Made by a program: the position numbers and the translations under genes
Notes under the pieces: model-generated
Seen by the model: only the letters and a program-made list of their open reading frames with translations
What the model was told of the DNA's origin: nothing
Databases searched by the model: none
From: Phascolarctos cinereus
Taxonomy: Eukaryota > Chordata > Mammalia > Diprotodontia > Phascolarctidae
Direction of reading: 5' to 3'
NCBI RefSeq assembly: GCF_002099425.1
Contig: NW_018344160.1
Coordinates: forward strand, 124,001-188,000
DNA length: 64,000 bases
Shown here: positions 39,900-51,424 of the stretch, piece by piece
Layout of the letters: every line of letters starts with the position of its first letter
Position numbering within the stretch: the stretch's first letter is position 1

Positions 39900-40450
39900 G
39901 TCTCAGGGAGCCAGACATCACCTGCAGTTTTCCCAATTACCTAGCCCTGAGAGAATTGACAGAATTGGGCATATGCTTCCAGAGAGGGCATCTGTCCTTC
40001 TCCTCTATGCTACAGAAGGTGTACTGAGGTCCATGGCTCCAAACCAAACCCATGGTCTAAGTGCTGAGAGTGTCAGGCTGAGTGTGAAACAGCCTCATAA
40101 TTGTCTGCCTGAAAAGCACCTCGAAGCCTTACTTGGTGCTTCGATAATGACCTCAACTGCAGGGCAAGAAAGTAGTTGAAGAGGCTTACATACCTTCCAG
40201 TCTTGTCTGGAGAAGAATTTGGGATTAGGGAACCTCCCTGTATAGGCCACTAAAATGTTGGTGTTTTGGGATCCTGGGACCCTGAAATCATGACACATGT
40301 ATCCTGCACAAATGAATTCAACTCAAACCTTCTTTCAGCCAAAGACAAAGTTTATTTGAACATCTACCATATTGGCCAGACTCTGAAGGAATCTGAACAT
40401 TACTGACCCAGTGGCTAGATTTTTAAGAATCTGAGCCTATCTCATTCACT
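39900..40450 (-). mobile_element. Possible endogenous retrovirus edge: LTR 3' part plus leader (fossil), antisense
   Basis: On the minus strand, an AATAAA (complement of 40,351-40,356) is followed about 95 bases later by an LTR-like end, AAAACACCAACA, at 40,256. A TGGCC... stretch in primer-binding-site position comes next, then a splice-donor-like GGTATGTAAG (complement of 40,185-40,194). LTR end, leader and donor in that order are what a retrovirus would show. No gag/pol/env similarity is visible, and the LTR start is not defined because L2 sequence begins by 40,455. The call is tentative and the copy is clearly incomplete. Confidence 0.35.
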
Positions 40451-40454
40451 TTTA

Positions 40455-40565
40455 TTTGTTGCCTTCCCCCATTAGAATGGAAACTCCTTGAGCACAGGGA
40501 CTATATTTGTTTTCCTATTTTTATTCCCAGAATTTAGAACTGTGATAAATAAACAGTAAGTACTT
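40455..40565 (+). repeat. L2 LINE 3'-end fragment, sense
   Basis: CCCCCATTAGAATGGAAACTCC, TTGAGCACAGGGACTATAT, CCTATTTTTATTCCCAG and AACAGTAAGTACTTA follow the L2 tail order (CTAGACTGTAAGCTCCTTGAGG... and CATAGTAAGCACTTA). Confidence 0.7.
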
Positions 40566-40713
40566 ACTTCTTATCTTTCTATGCAATCTTGCTTTTCTTC
40601 TATATTTTCTTGGATCACAAGTTTCTTTTGCTCTGATTTTGTCCCCACACATTTTAAATGATACTTCTTCATGAAATATTTTTTTCTTAACCAGATGAAT
40701 ATGCATGTATATA

Positions 40714-40902
40714 TTTCTATCTATCCATCTATCTATCCATCCATCTATCTATCTATCTATCTATCTACCTATCTATCTATCCATCTATCCATCCATCCAT
40801 CCATCCATCCATCCATCCATCCATCCATCCATCCATCCAACCATCCATCCATCCATCCATCCATCCATCCATCCATCCATCCATCCATCCATCCATCCAT
40901 CC

Positions 40903-40981
<79 letters not shown>
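40714..40981. repeat. Large compound tetranucleotide array (CTAT)n-(CCAT)n-(CTAT)n
   Basis: About 268 bp in three blocks: mixed CTAT/CCAT (40,714-40,790), almost pure CCAT (40,791-40,904, one CAAC variant) and pure CTAT (40,905-40,981). All frames stay open and give HPSI/YLSI-type repeat peptides, which are not genes. It is probably highly variable in length. Confidence 0.97.
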
Positions 40982-40983
<2 letters not shown>

Positions 40984-40984
40984 A

Positions 40985-41090
40985 TGAGGCAGCTAGGTGG
41001 CTCAGTGGATTGCACATTGGGCCAGGAGTCAGAAAGACTTGAGTGTATATCTGACTCAGACACTTACTAGCTAGGTGACTGTGTGCACAT
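40985..41090 (+). mobile_element. Short CORE/MIR-type SINE, sense, 3'-truncated
   Basis: AGGCAGCTAGGTGGCTCAGTGG head, GAGTCAGAAAGACTTGAGTG and CTCAGACACTTACTAGCTAGG core. The sequence then turns straight into a CA-rich array where GACCCTGGGCAAGTCAC and an A tail would be expected. Confidence 0.88.
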
Positions 41091-41205
41091 GCACACTCAC
41101 ACCCACACCCACCCACCCACACCCTCACACCACACACCCACCCACACCCACACACACACACACACACCCACACACACACACACACACACACCCACACAAA
41201 CACAT
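41075..41205. repeat. (CA)n/(CCCACA)n array
   Basis: CACACC, CCCACA and CACA units, C-rich on the + strand. It directly continues the SINE body and replaces its tail. Confidence 0.95.
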
Positions 41206-41209
41206 TTGA

Positions 41210-42240
41210 ATAGGTAAAAAAGGCTATTCTTTGCCTCATTTCTTTCCTAGCCTTAATCTTTGAATAGATATTGTTTCAGTTAAACTGGGACTGAGGAATA
41301 CCTTGATAGTGTTAAAAAAAAAAGCTGCTTTTTATCTGTATCTTCCCACTGGGCCCAAATTGCTATGGAGGAGAAAGTGAGGCATGGTGGCTTTTCACAG
41401 ACCTCCCTCATTTAATTCAATTTATCTGTAAATCATGGCATCATTTTCTTAATGTCATGGTCCTCTTCAAGCACAAACAACAACAGGGGATATGACCCTG
41501 GGGATATCCCTTAATCTCCTGATGCCTGAGGCCATATTCTAATTTGCAAAAAAATTGCCAACCTTTTCTTCATGTGAAAATTTCCTATATCAATAAAATC
41601 TCAAGTCGAGTCCTAATTCCTACCCATACTGCATGTCTATGTGTGTGTATGTATATGTGTATGTGTGTGTGTGAATATATATGCATATACATGTATATGC
41701 ATATATATATGCTGATATCTATATCTATCAATATGTATCTATGTACACATAATAATATCTGAAGGAAAAACTAATCACAGTACACGGAGAACTGATAGCA
41801 GAATCATAATATGTAAGGATCTTAACATGACTGTTTCAGATCCTGGCAAATCTAAAACAAACAAAAAAAAGATACACAAAGAATTCATGGACCTGAATAG
41901 AATCTTAGGGAAAAAAGTTAACTATGGCACATATCTGGTGATTACTGAATATGAATAGAAACGAGTTTGCCTATTTCTAAGCTTTGCATGACACATTTAT
42001 CAAAAAAAAAATGACCACTTGACAGAGTAGTCAAAATTCATGAATAAAAAAGCAGAATAGTATCCTTTATTAACTACAATGAAATAAAATTTGTAATTTT
42101 AATGGGACATTTGCAAAAAGATTGAAAACTAAATGGAGTCAACATATTATATATATGTATACATACATACATGCATATATATATACACACACACACATAA
42201 CACACATATATGCTCATGACGCTAAAGAATATGTTGGTGA
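41210..42240. other. Gene-free stretch with TATG arrays
   Basis: TATG/ATATGC low-complexity DNA lies at 41,640-41,720 and TATA/CACA at 42,145-42,210. The rest is AT-rich background with no recognised gene. Confidence 0.45.
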
Positions 42241-42244
42241 AATA

Positions 42245-42485
42245 ACAACATAGTCATAATGTTGCTGTTCAGTCATATTTGATCCTTCATGACCCCATTT
42301 GAGGTTTTCTTGGAAAATGTACTGAAGTGGTTTGCCACTCCTTTTTAAAGCTCATTTTACAGATGAGGAAACTAAGGCAAACAAGTTTAAGTGACTTGCT
42401 CAGTATCATACCACTAATAGGTGTATGAGGCTGGATTTGAACTCAGGTTCTTCCTGACTCCAGCCCTGGACCACCTAGCTATGCT
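42245..42485 (-). mobile_element. CORE-SINE (longer marsupial type), antisense
   Basis: GTTGCTGTTCAGTCATATTTG, GACCCCATTTGAGGTTTTC, GTACTGAAGTGGTTTGCC, CAGATGAGGAAACTAAGGC, then TTAAGTGACTTGCTCAG and the head CCACCTAGCTATGC. It is the same type as 22,200-22,460. Confidence 0.88.
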
Positions 42486-42779
42486 ATAGAATCAATAGAT
42501 AATTTTATTAAAGAAAATGTCAATAGTGATTCATCATGATGAAACTTTTAAGATGTAGCCAAATAAGTTTTTAGAGAAATATGCCTCTAAATTCTTTCCC
42601 TAAAAAAAGATAATGAAATAAATTTATGAATTGGCCATTCAAAAAGAAATGAAAAAAAAAAACCTCTCAAATATTTACAAAAATAGAAATTCTGAAAAGC
42701 AAAGACAAAGTGAAATAAAAAATGCAATGAAAAGCTCATTTTTCTTTTTGAATAATAAAATAGATAAATCATTAGCTAA

Positions 42780-45330
42780 TTTGATTTTTTAAAAAAAGAA
42801 AAAAGAAAAATACATTTGCAATAAGAAAAAGGAAGAAAAATATTCACAAAAGATTCAGAAAAAATGAGAGAAATTGCCAAAAATATTTCTTCGTCATTGT
42901 CAAATAGACCTAATTAAATAGACAAGTTTTTGCTAAAAATCTAAAAGGTCTAGATACTCTGAACAAAATGTAAAAAAAAAATAATGCTTGCTTTTTAAAA
43001 GTGGAAAAAAATCTATAAATGAACTTACAGAGGTGGTAAAGAAGAAACTCAATAAAATAATAAATTAATTTCATCAAAAAAACATATTAAAATGAATTAC
43101 TTTCAGAAATAGAGAGATAAGGCATCCTTTGAAACTTTTACAGAGATAAAAGTGAGAAAAGCACATAAACCAGGCACAGAAATGTCAGATTAAAAAAATA
43201 TAATGGTATTTAATGAATAATGATGCAAAAATATTGAATAAAATATTCCAAAGAATATAAAGCATGATATTTAAAAAATACAGGTTGGGTTCATATCTAG
43301 GGTTAAAGGTTGACTATGTATTAGGTAAACTATAATCACAACATACTATATTAATGTGAAAGGACTAAAGTCATGAAATTATATCAATAGATGCAAAAAA
43401 TTAATAAAATATGACACATGTACTTTAGAAAAATAAAGAAATTACATAGGAATAAATGGATTTCCGTCAATATGGTAATTAATACCTGTCTTATGCCAAA
43501 ACTATAATTTTATGTAATACAGATAAGTAATGGTCCTTTCCACTATGTTCTGCAATAATTCAAGGATATCCGTTATTACCCTCCAAATAATTTAATATAC
43601 TTCTTGAAATACAAAGTTAAGTAATAATAAAAAAAATACACTAAAAGAATAAACATATAAAGGTCAAGCACAATTATTATTTTTTACATATAATTTTGTG
43701 GTTTTCTTAGGGATCCCTAGAGACTGATTAAAGATTTATCAGTATAATTAATGGTTTCAGTAGAATATTAGGATATAAAATAAACCCACAAAATTTGATT
43801 TTCTTTTATTTAAAACTAAACCAGAGAAGAAATAAAAATATCCATTTATAACCCTTATCAAATTCATAAAATATCTGAGAATCTACTTACTAAAATACAC
43901 ATAGAAATTATGTGATTACAACGAAAATAAATATTCCTTAAAGGAACAGAGTAATTTAAAATATAATATTTGCTTTGAGTTTGTTTTAATATATCAAAAT
44001 GATATTAACACCTACATTTATAGATTTGTTGTCATAGACACCAAAATAACAGCAGATTACTTGTTACAACTACATAAAGTAAAAACCAGTCTACCTGGAG
44101 GATCACATTAATCAAGCAGGGAAATAGTGAAAATAACTGAGAAGCAGTGGAGTCTAGTGGGATCTCATAACAGATTATGCTACAAAGCATTAATTATCAA
44201 AACTATTTGATAGCAATCAAGACCTAGTAGTAATATTTGATTAATACAAAAATATTTACTACTCAAGAAAAGACTCACTATTATACTAAAAAAAAAACTG
44301 CTGGGAAAATTGGAAAACAATGTGGCAGGAAGGATAAGAACTATGTTTCTCATCACAGACCAAAATAAGCTCTAATTGAATAAATGACCTATATGTAAAA
44401 GGTAATATCATAACCAAATTATCCAAAGGACAGAGAAAACTTTCATCAATTAAAAAAAGAGAATTCTTGATGAAACAAAGGGTAGCGTGTTAAAAAGATA
44501 AATAGATAATTCCGATTACATAAAATTGAAAAATTGTTGCACAATCAAAATTAGTTCAGGTAGAATTTGAATAGAAAACATTTTATTTGGAGAGAAAGAT
44601 TTTAAAAACAAATTTCCCTGGTAAAAGTCTGGTGTAAAGTATCCCCCCAAATCAATATGACAGTCGTTGGAAGGGCTGTGGGAAGAAAGACAAATACACT
44701 CCTCTATTGATTGAACTGTGAAAGTTATTTAGTCATTTTGGAAAGTCATCTGGAAGGTTTCCTTAACAGTTACTCCCTTGACTGAGCAATACCACTATAA
44801 GTCCTATATTCCAAAGAAATAAAGACCAAAGGAAAAGACTTTTTTTATAAAAAAAATATTTATAGCAGCACTTTATTCAAGGCAAATATTTCAAAGAGAG
44901 AGCCTATTAACTGTGTAATGGCAGAACAAATTATTTTCTATAAATGCAAGGCCATGATTGTGTCATAGGATAGAATAAAAGGGAAAGATTCCAAGAAACC
45001 TGGGAAAATTTATATGTACTGATGGTAAAGTGAAGTGAACAAAACCAGCAGGACAATTTATAATTGACACCAACAATGTAAGGGGAAACAACTTGAAAAG
45101 ATTAAAGAATTTTAAATGATTAATTAAATAATAGATCAAATGTTAAAACTGATGATGAAATAGGATTACATCACTCCTAAATGTTGGCAGAAGAATAAAA
45201 TGTAAATTTAATATATGACCAATGTGTGACTTTGAATTTTTGCACTATATTTGCTTTAGGGAAAGACTTGTTTTGAGGGGAAATGAGTTGTGGAAGGTAC
45301 TGAGAATGATAGTTTTATTAAAAGACAAAC
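42780..45330 (+). mobile_element. Old L1 ORF2 fragment (RT to C-terminus and 3'UTR), sense
   Basis: Strongly A-rich and with no open frame, but L1 landmarks occur in order. These are [10 protein letters not shown] near 43,220, a QVGF-like stretch near 43,285, an IDAEKAFDKI-like stretch near 43,390, a QGCPLSPLL-like stretch near 43,565 and a FADD/ENPRD-like area near 43,690-43,730. Further on, a TPYTKI/WIKDLN-like area lies near 44,380 and LLIDxTVKVI...SFWKVIW near 44,700-44,750, equivalent to the cysteine-motif region. A 3'UTR-like stretch follows to about 45,330. The divergence from the antisense L1s suggests an older subfamily. Confidence 0.72.
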
Positions 45331-45334
45331 AAAC

Positions 45335-45860
45335 AAAAATATCCCCAATGAAACCTTTAAAAATAGTAGAGAGCAAAAAAGGTAGCAGAAGATAACAGAG
45401 AAGCCAGACATTATTGGTATTATAAACAACTTTTATATTTACCTTAAAAATTGAACTACAAGTAGCAGATTCACCATGTCACATACAATGCTCTGTTTAT
45501 TCCCTTTGTATATGAAAATATGTGTACTTCTTTCTATATGCCATGTACATGAAAATAAAACAGAAACAAACAAAAACAACTCCAATGACTCACCTTTGCT
45601 TTAAGACACAAATTTCGCAATTAGTTTCAAAACTACCTGCCCTACCGCTAATCCCCAGACTACTCAGCTTTATGATGTCAGAAGGATTATTCATCATTTC
45701 TACTGACTAGTTCTGCCTGATCCATCCTCCATGCATTCACTCACAAGTATACATCTATACCTCTGAAATATTTTCCTCCCTGAAAGGTCCAACTTAGGTA
45801 CTATTTCTTCTTTGAAGACTAGCAATGATACCATTGTCTTGTTTGTAGTGTCTCCAAAAT
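45335..45860. other. Gene-free stretch, possible decayed L2
   Basis: 45,745-45,850 vaguely follows the L2 3' order (CTGAAATATTTTCCTCC, AAAGGTCCAACTTAGG) but is too diverged for a firm call. Otherwise nothing recognised. Confidence 0.35.
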
Positions 45861-45864
45861 AAGA

Positions 45865-46060
45865 ATTATTGGTATAGAGTTGGAAGGGATCTTAGAAGTC
45901 ACTGGATTCAAACCCTCATTTTACAGAAGAAGAAACTGAGGCCCAGAGAGTTTAAGTGACTTACCAATGGTCACACGTCTATGAAATATCTGAGACAGGA
46001 TTTAAATCAAGATCTTACCAACAATTTCTTCATTTCCTGTGTTATCTAGTCCCTTTATTT
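45865..46060 (-). repeat. MIR3-type SINE, antisense
   Basis: TATAGAGTTGGAAGGGATC, CATTTTACAGAAGAAGAAAC, TGAGGCCCAGAGAGTTTAAG and TGACTTACCAATGGTCACAC occur in the antisense MIR3 order, with a weakly preserved head to about 46,060. Confidence 0.82.
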
Positions 46061-46589
46061 CTGAGTTCCCTTTAAAGACAATTACAAACAAAAAAATGAA
46101 CAAAAGAGTTCCACTTGATTAAAAAAAAAACTTATTATGTACTAATTGATTTATTTTTCCATTCATGCTGCTGTGGATATTTTCCTGTCTCATCATTTGA
46201 ACTTTAACAATTTAAGTTATTAAAAAAAATAAAAGTTTCATGAGATAAAAGATGAGAAAAAAACAGATTTTTTAGTAAAAAATGCCACCCTCAGTTACAT
46301 GCATGCACACTTCCCATTGAGTATAATGAATTATGTAGGTACCACTGTATTGTAGTTGAAGTTGATTTTCTGGTGCTTTTCCTTGGCTGGACTTTCAATT
46401 GTTAGTCATAATGTGTAGGGAGGAGAATCCCTGAAGATTGGAAGGCAAAATTGGAACTGTTATAATGTTTACATTGTGCCATACCTATTTTGTATCTTAA
46501 TATTTATGATGCATTTCTCCCTTAAGCTCAAAATGGAAAATTTCCTCCTTGGTTGAAAAACAGCTCTTACACCAATTCTATTTATTTGA

Positions 46590-46755
46590 CACCAGTATAT
46601 TATTTCATTCAACCCATATTATAATCACTTGAGATATATCTTATTGTATCTGCATTTTACAAGTGAGTTAATTGAGCTAAGCCAGATGAAATTATTTGCT
46701 CAGGATCAAAAAATGCTAGTAAGTATTTGAGAGAGGAATAATTTGTAACCATGTG
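46590..46755 (-). repeat. MIR SINE, antisense
   Basis: TTATTGTATCTGCATTTTAC, AAGTGAGTTAATTGAG, TTATTTGCTCAGGATCAAA and TGCTAGTAAGTATTTGAG follow antisense MIR. Confidence 0.7.
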
Positions 46756-47084
46756 AAATTTTGGTGTGTATGATTATTCACCATAGCGTGCTATATATAA
46801 ACAAAGCACAATGTGACTATTTTTAGAAAAATGCTTTTAAATATGTCTAATATTGCAAGTGGGATAGATTTGTCCAAAGAGTATAGAATTATTGACAACA
46901 CATTTTAAATGTACACAATGTATGATAATAGAAATACCTTGGAAATGTGAGAAACAATTTTAAAAACGCATAAATTATCCTCCACTTATACTTCATAAGA
47001 AGCAATTATGCCACTCTGGACATAATTAGGCTTACTTCAATTACAAGACACAAATGACTGTTAATCAATTGAACTATATTTTCA

Positions 47085-47320
47085 CGTCATAACCTGTAAG
47101 TGGTATAGTGGATAGAAAACTGTCCTGAGGACAGGAAAACCTGGATTCAAATTCTATCTGTAATTCATATTCTCTGTATAACTTGGAACAGGTTATTTTT
47201 ACTTCTAAGTGTTTTAACGAATTCTAAGACCATAAGTTGAAGAGAAGGTGGCAATCTACAATGGTAGAAGGAGTTTCCTCACCTGGATCCTATGCCAATG
47301 AAATCACGAATCTAGACCTT
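47085..47320 (+). mobile_element. MAR1-like marsupial SINE, sense
   Basis: tRNA-derived head (AAGTGGTATAGTGGATAGAA), GGATTCAAATTCTATCTG box-B-like part and a decayed CORE block. The typical 3' part follows: ATTCTAAGACCATAAGTTG, GAGAAGGTGGCAATCTAC, GGTAGAAGGAGTTTCCTCAC and CCAATGAAATCACG. About 235 bp, the normal length for the family. The frame at 47237-47503 starts in this SINE and is not a gene. Confidence 0.75.
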
Positions 47321-47552
47321 ATCCCTAAATTTAACCCTTGTTTCAGGGATGCTCATGACACAAACAAGGCCCATTTTACTTTTGTTTGTGTCATATTGCT
47401 CTTGGTTCAAGGTCTCACACAGAAACTTAGGAAAAATTTCTTCACTAAAGAGTCAGTCATCTTTATACTGGTAAGTACACTGGCCCATTTATCTAAATTC
47501 TAAGAATAAGGGGAAAATAAAATAATTTTATTATAGAACAAAAAAGCATTAG

Positions 47553-47640
47553 GCAGTGATATAAGCTCATTAAGGTCAGGAGCTTTTTCATTTTTATCTT
47601 TGCATCCTTAGTACTTAATTCCTGACACATAGTTTCTCAT
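47553..47640 (+). repeat. L2 LINE 3'-end fragment, sense
   Basis: TAAGCTCATTAAGGTCAGGAG, TTTTATCTTTGCATCCTTAG and CTGACACATAG match the end of L2. Confidence 0.65.
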
Positions 47641-47984
47641 GATATGAATTTCCTGTGGCTATTCACAGTCTCAATTAAGACAGGTCCTCTATCTGTGATC
47701 TATCATTGAATAGCCCTGTTATACTGCTCTGTAGTGTTTGTAGATGGTATACTCTTTCCCTTCATGATCTTTGATTCTCTTCTTATTCACAGTTATTCAA
47801 ACAGCACTATTACACATTATCTGACAGACCCTGCTAATGTTGCACTAAATGGCTTATAAGGTCTCTTGAAACTCTGGGTCCATGTTCCTATTGTCCTGTG
47901 CTCTGAAAGTTGTCTGCTTCTCTGATCCACGTGCCACCAAAACCTTTCTCTAATGCTATTGTTGCAACTCACAGAGAAATAGCA

Positions 47985-48100
47985 TGGTAAGTTAGAAAGA
48001 GTAGTGAATATAAATTCTGGTGATATGAGTTTGAAAAGATATCTCTGACACTAGTGACTGAAGGCAAATCATTTCATCAACCAGATTTACCAAATCAATG
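47985..48100 (+). repeat. MIR SINE remnant, sense
   Basis: AGAGTAGTGAATATAAATTCTGG, GATATGAGTTTGAAAAG, CTGACACTAGTGACTG and GGCAAATCATTTCATC follow MIR in diverged form. Confidence 0.5.
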
Positions 48101-48394
48101 GTTTTCTCTTTCCCTTGATTTCCTCTAGGAAAGACAGAGATCTCCTTATATGAGAAGTCCAGAACACACTAGAAAGAGTGAGCTCCCTACATTTTGTCTG
48201 TCTTTGGGCCTCTCTCGCCATCTCTACCTAAAGCTGAGGGAGTATGTGAAACAGATTTGTACAGAAGGTCAAGAAAGCGTTCTACCTGCAGTAGTCCACT
48301 TTGTATTTCTAGAATTTTCTTCTGACATTCATTCCTCAAATAACGCTCTGGATTGTGAATGAATTGCAGTTTGTATTGGTAGAGGTATTTGTAA

Positions 48395-48480
48395 TAGAAC
48401 TACAGAATTAAAGAGTCGGAAAGAACCTATGTGGAATACAATCCAGTTCATACATCGAAAGAATTCCTATTATAACTAAA
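48395..48480 (-). repeat. MIR3/CR1-type tail fragment, antisense
   Basis: ACTACAGAATTAAAGAGTCGG, AAAGAACCTATGTGGAATAC and AATCCAGTTCATAC resemble the AGAATTTAGAGCTGGAAGGGAC... start of antisense MIR3 or CR1/L3. Confidence 0.5.
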
Positions 48481-48484
48481 GCAA

Positions 48485-49335
48485 TTTTATCCAGAAGGTT
48501 AACCTACATAAATTAAATACCATAGCAGATAAACCAAAAGAGCCCAGAATTACCTTACTTAACAAATATCTCATGCAGATGATATGACCTTTTGTTTGGT
48601 TTTGCTATCTCCCCTCCCATTTGTGACAAAGTGAGGCTCATTGTAAGGGATTTAAGTGGGATCCAAAAATTGAGAAATGCTAATATAAAATGAGAGTGAA
48701 CAAATGTTTGAAAACAAAACAAAACAAAACAAAATCAACTCATAGCAAGGAGATGCACCAGAGGATAAAACTGGTTTATAGAAGACTTACCGGCACATTC
48801 CAGTAAGCAAAGTATGCCAAGGTATTCAAGACTCAAAATGGAAGGTCAACTATAAATAGAAGAAAAATGAAAAAAAAAAGATTTGCAAAAATCATTATAA
48901 AATAATTTTCTCTGTCAATCACAATGGAATCATAATACTTGAATCCTATTCTCACAATTCCAGATGTCCATAAGAGGAGGTAAAATATTCTAAGGAGAAT
49001 AAAGATAGAAAAAGTAGTGACACTGGACCAAGTATGTATGTGTATGTGTTTCTGTCTATCTGGTTTTCTATCTAGAAACACACACATACATACTTCATAT
49101 GTGTATACATATTCAGGGATATACATAAATACATCTATGTGTACACACATGTGCCTATCAAAGATCCATGATGGAAATGACACCATGTGAGGGATTGAAG
49201 GATCAGATGCAAGGTATCTGAAGGAAGGAAAGATATCAATAATGTAGAAAAAAATTCTGATTTTTTTTGCTTCCCCCAAAAAAAATTTAACAAGAAAAGA
49301 AGTCAAATATTTGTCTAACATCCATCCATCTATCA
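48485..49335. other. Gene-free stretch
   Basis: Contains (AAAAC)n at 48,713-48,735. The 167-codon minus-strand frame at 49336-48833 has no recognisable domain and crosses low-complexity TATG sequence; I do not call it a gene. Confidence 0.4.

Positions 49336-49388
<53 letters not shown>
49336..49388. repeat. (CT)n microsatellite
   Basis: An almost pure CT run of about 24 units. Confidence 0.95.
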
Positions 49389-49389
<1 letters not shown>

Positions 49390-49404
49390 CATTACTTCTT
49401 GTGT

Positions 49405-49500
49405 GCTAAGTGCTAGAAATACAAATACAATAAAAGATAAAGTTAGATTTTGTCCTCAAAGAATTCACATTATAATAAGATAAAGTAACGTGCTGAAAAA
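49405..49500 (-). repeat. L2 LINE 3'-end fragment, antisense
   Basis: CTAAGTGCTAGAAATACAAA, TTTTGTCCTCAAAGAATTC and ACATTATAATAAGATAAAG are the antisense of the L2 tail order. Confidence 0.55.
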
Positions 49501-49504
49501 TGAG

Positions 49505-50700
49505 GTGATGGAAGAAGAGGGAAATGGTAGAGAAATTTGGAGAATCAGAAGAGGAGTCTGGAGAATAATGAAGAAATGAGAATGAATAGCATGGGCACTT
49601 CATCAAAATGGACGTTCTTGGAGAAACTCACAATTCAGAGGAGTGGTGCCTAAATCACAAAAGGCTGAAAAGACTGCAGGGAAAGAGGCATCTTCCAGGG
49701 TGAAGAGGCTGCTGAGGAATGGTGGAAAAGTCTGGAGAGTTGGGAATGGAGTGGGATGAGAATCAAGGTAGTAATTCAATAACTAATAACCTATATGTCT
49801 ACTCTTACATTGGGAGGAACAAGAAAATGAGTATCTGTTTCCCAGATGTCAGCATGCATTTAGCCAGACATTCTTTGGAGTGTGTCCATCAGCAAAAATA
49901 CCTGGGACACACAGGAAAGAAAGACAATAAGCAGATTACAGAGTTGAATAAGAGATCTTAGGAAAATAGAAAAGCTATTTTATTGATCCTAAATGTCTTA
50001 TGAAAGTGAAGATATCCTTTTAGAAGGAATACACTACCAGTGTTGCTTCCTCATGGTAGCTACATATAAAATACAACAGTCTCTGAGGAATTTTAAGTGA
50101 CTATCAGAGAAGAAGAGAGGTCTAATGATAGGTATGGACAGGCTGCAACATGTATACACACACACACGCACACACACGCACACACAGAAGAACTCTAAGG
50201 AACAGAGTTAGGACATTGTATGATAGGAATTGTATGATAGGAAGAAAAGATGAGCTGGTCATAAACAAGGGATAAACAAGACATGACAGGCACACAGCCA
50301 TAGTGCTGCACTGTAACCTTGAAAATGTTAGGATAAATTTCAGAAGACTTCTAGGTGAGTGAACCCATTATCAGAAAGTCTTGTGAAGACATGCATAAGA
50401 ATTGAAAAGATGGCCAGGTATACATTGGTTTTGATCCCCTCAAAGTATAAAATACATAAAGTAAAAAACAAAACAAAACTATAGAATCAATGGTGATCGA
50501 TACTTTGCAAAAAAAGAGCAAATATAATTAACAGAGCCAAGAAGGATGATTAGATATGATCTTTCTAGTGGATCATGGAGAATGAATAATTTTAATTGAC
50601 TAAGTGGAATCTTGAAGGGAGTCTACTTCTGGACATCTATGACTCAGGGGCTTATAATGGGAGAAGACAAAGTTTGCTTAATTTGTGACCAAGCCAGAAC
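49505..50700. other. Gene-free stretch
   Basis: Purine-rich in parts (49,500-49,760), with a CA/CGCA microsatellite at 50,153-50,187. No recognised repeat family or gene. Confidence 0.4.
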
Positions 50701-50702
50701 TT

Positions 50703-50980
50703 TTTGTTTTGTTCTTCATTCTCAGAGAAATCATGATATCAGGAAGGTGATACCATGACTTGCAAGTGAATTGGATTTAAATGAGGGAGGTCTGTGCAAG
50801 TCACAAGGCTCACTCTGTCCTCTGGAACCATCTGGGTCCAGTGGCAAGATATAGATCAGGACAACTGGAGGTGATCCCAAATGCAGTTGGAGACCTTGGA
50901 CTTTATAAGTTAAGGTCTTTCCCAGGTCTCAGTTTGTCTGAGGCAACACCCATCCAGTGATTAAGGCTAGGTGAGAAAAG
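50703..50980 (+). repeat. Interspersed repeat of unassigned family, copy 1
   Basis: About 275 bp. It shares, in the same order with copy 2 (51,425-51,787), the blocks ATTCTCAGAGAAATCATG, AGGTGATACCATGACTTGC, TCACTCTGTCCTCTGGAACC and TAAGGTCTTTCCCAGGTCTC, then continues with GTTTGTCTGAGGCAACACCC. There is no A tail or coding motif. It is probably a marsupial SINE or the tail of a non-LTR element, but I cannot name it. Strand is given arbitrarily. Confidence 0.6.
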
Positions 50981-51424
50981 AGGAAAAGAATGCTCTCTTT
51001 TACTTAGTCAAAAAATAATCAGTCTGGGAGGGAAAGACCATTATTTTCTGGACAGAACAAAAGCTATTGGTACATACACTAATTCTGTGCCATCTAGGCC
51101 CAAACAATGACCAAATGAGGCTTGGGTTGGGACCTATTTCTAACCAATCAATCACAGCCAAAGTGATTTGGGTTGAAGGCATGGATCTTAAGAAAGAAAT
51201 CTAGCCTGTAAATTCCAAGATATCTTGCCAGGTTTCAGTAATCAAAATTTACACTCCTTTGGGCAAAGCACCCAAAGGTAAGGGTATGATACTCTTTGTG
51301 GATGGAAGGTGAGGGGAGGTAAAGAGAGGGGCGGTGAGGGGAGGAAGGAAAGAGCTACATTGTCCCATGGGGACTGACCAGTTGGGTCCCCACTGGAACA
51401 GTGTCTACTACTTACAATGTCTTT

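Noticed and set aside
40714-40981. Regular direct repeats considered as a CRISPR array or satellite
   Set aside because: 4-bp units without spacers in mammalian DNA; this is a simple tandem repeat.
40671-41239. Long frames encoding HPSI/YLSI repeats, and the CVCVCVW minus-strand frame
   Set aside because: Microsatellite translations; arrays with a 4-base unit stay open in all frames when no unit contains a stop.
47237-47503. 88-codon + strand frame
   Set aside because: Starts inside a MAR1-like SINE and continues into background.
48833-49336. 167-codon minus-strand frame, longest in the quiet half
   Set aside because: No recognised domain, crosses TATG low-complexity DNA, and composition matches non-coding background. 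A conservation test would be needed to revive it.
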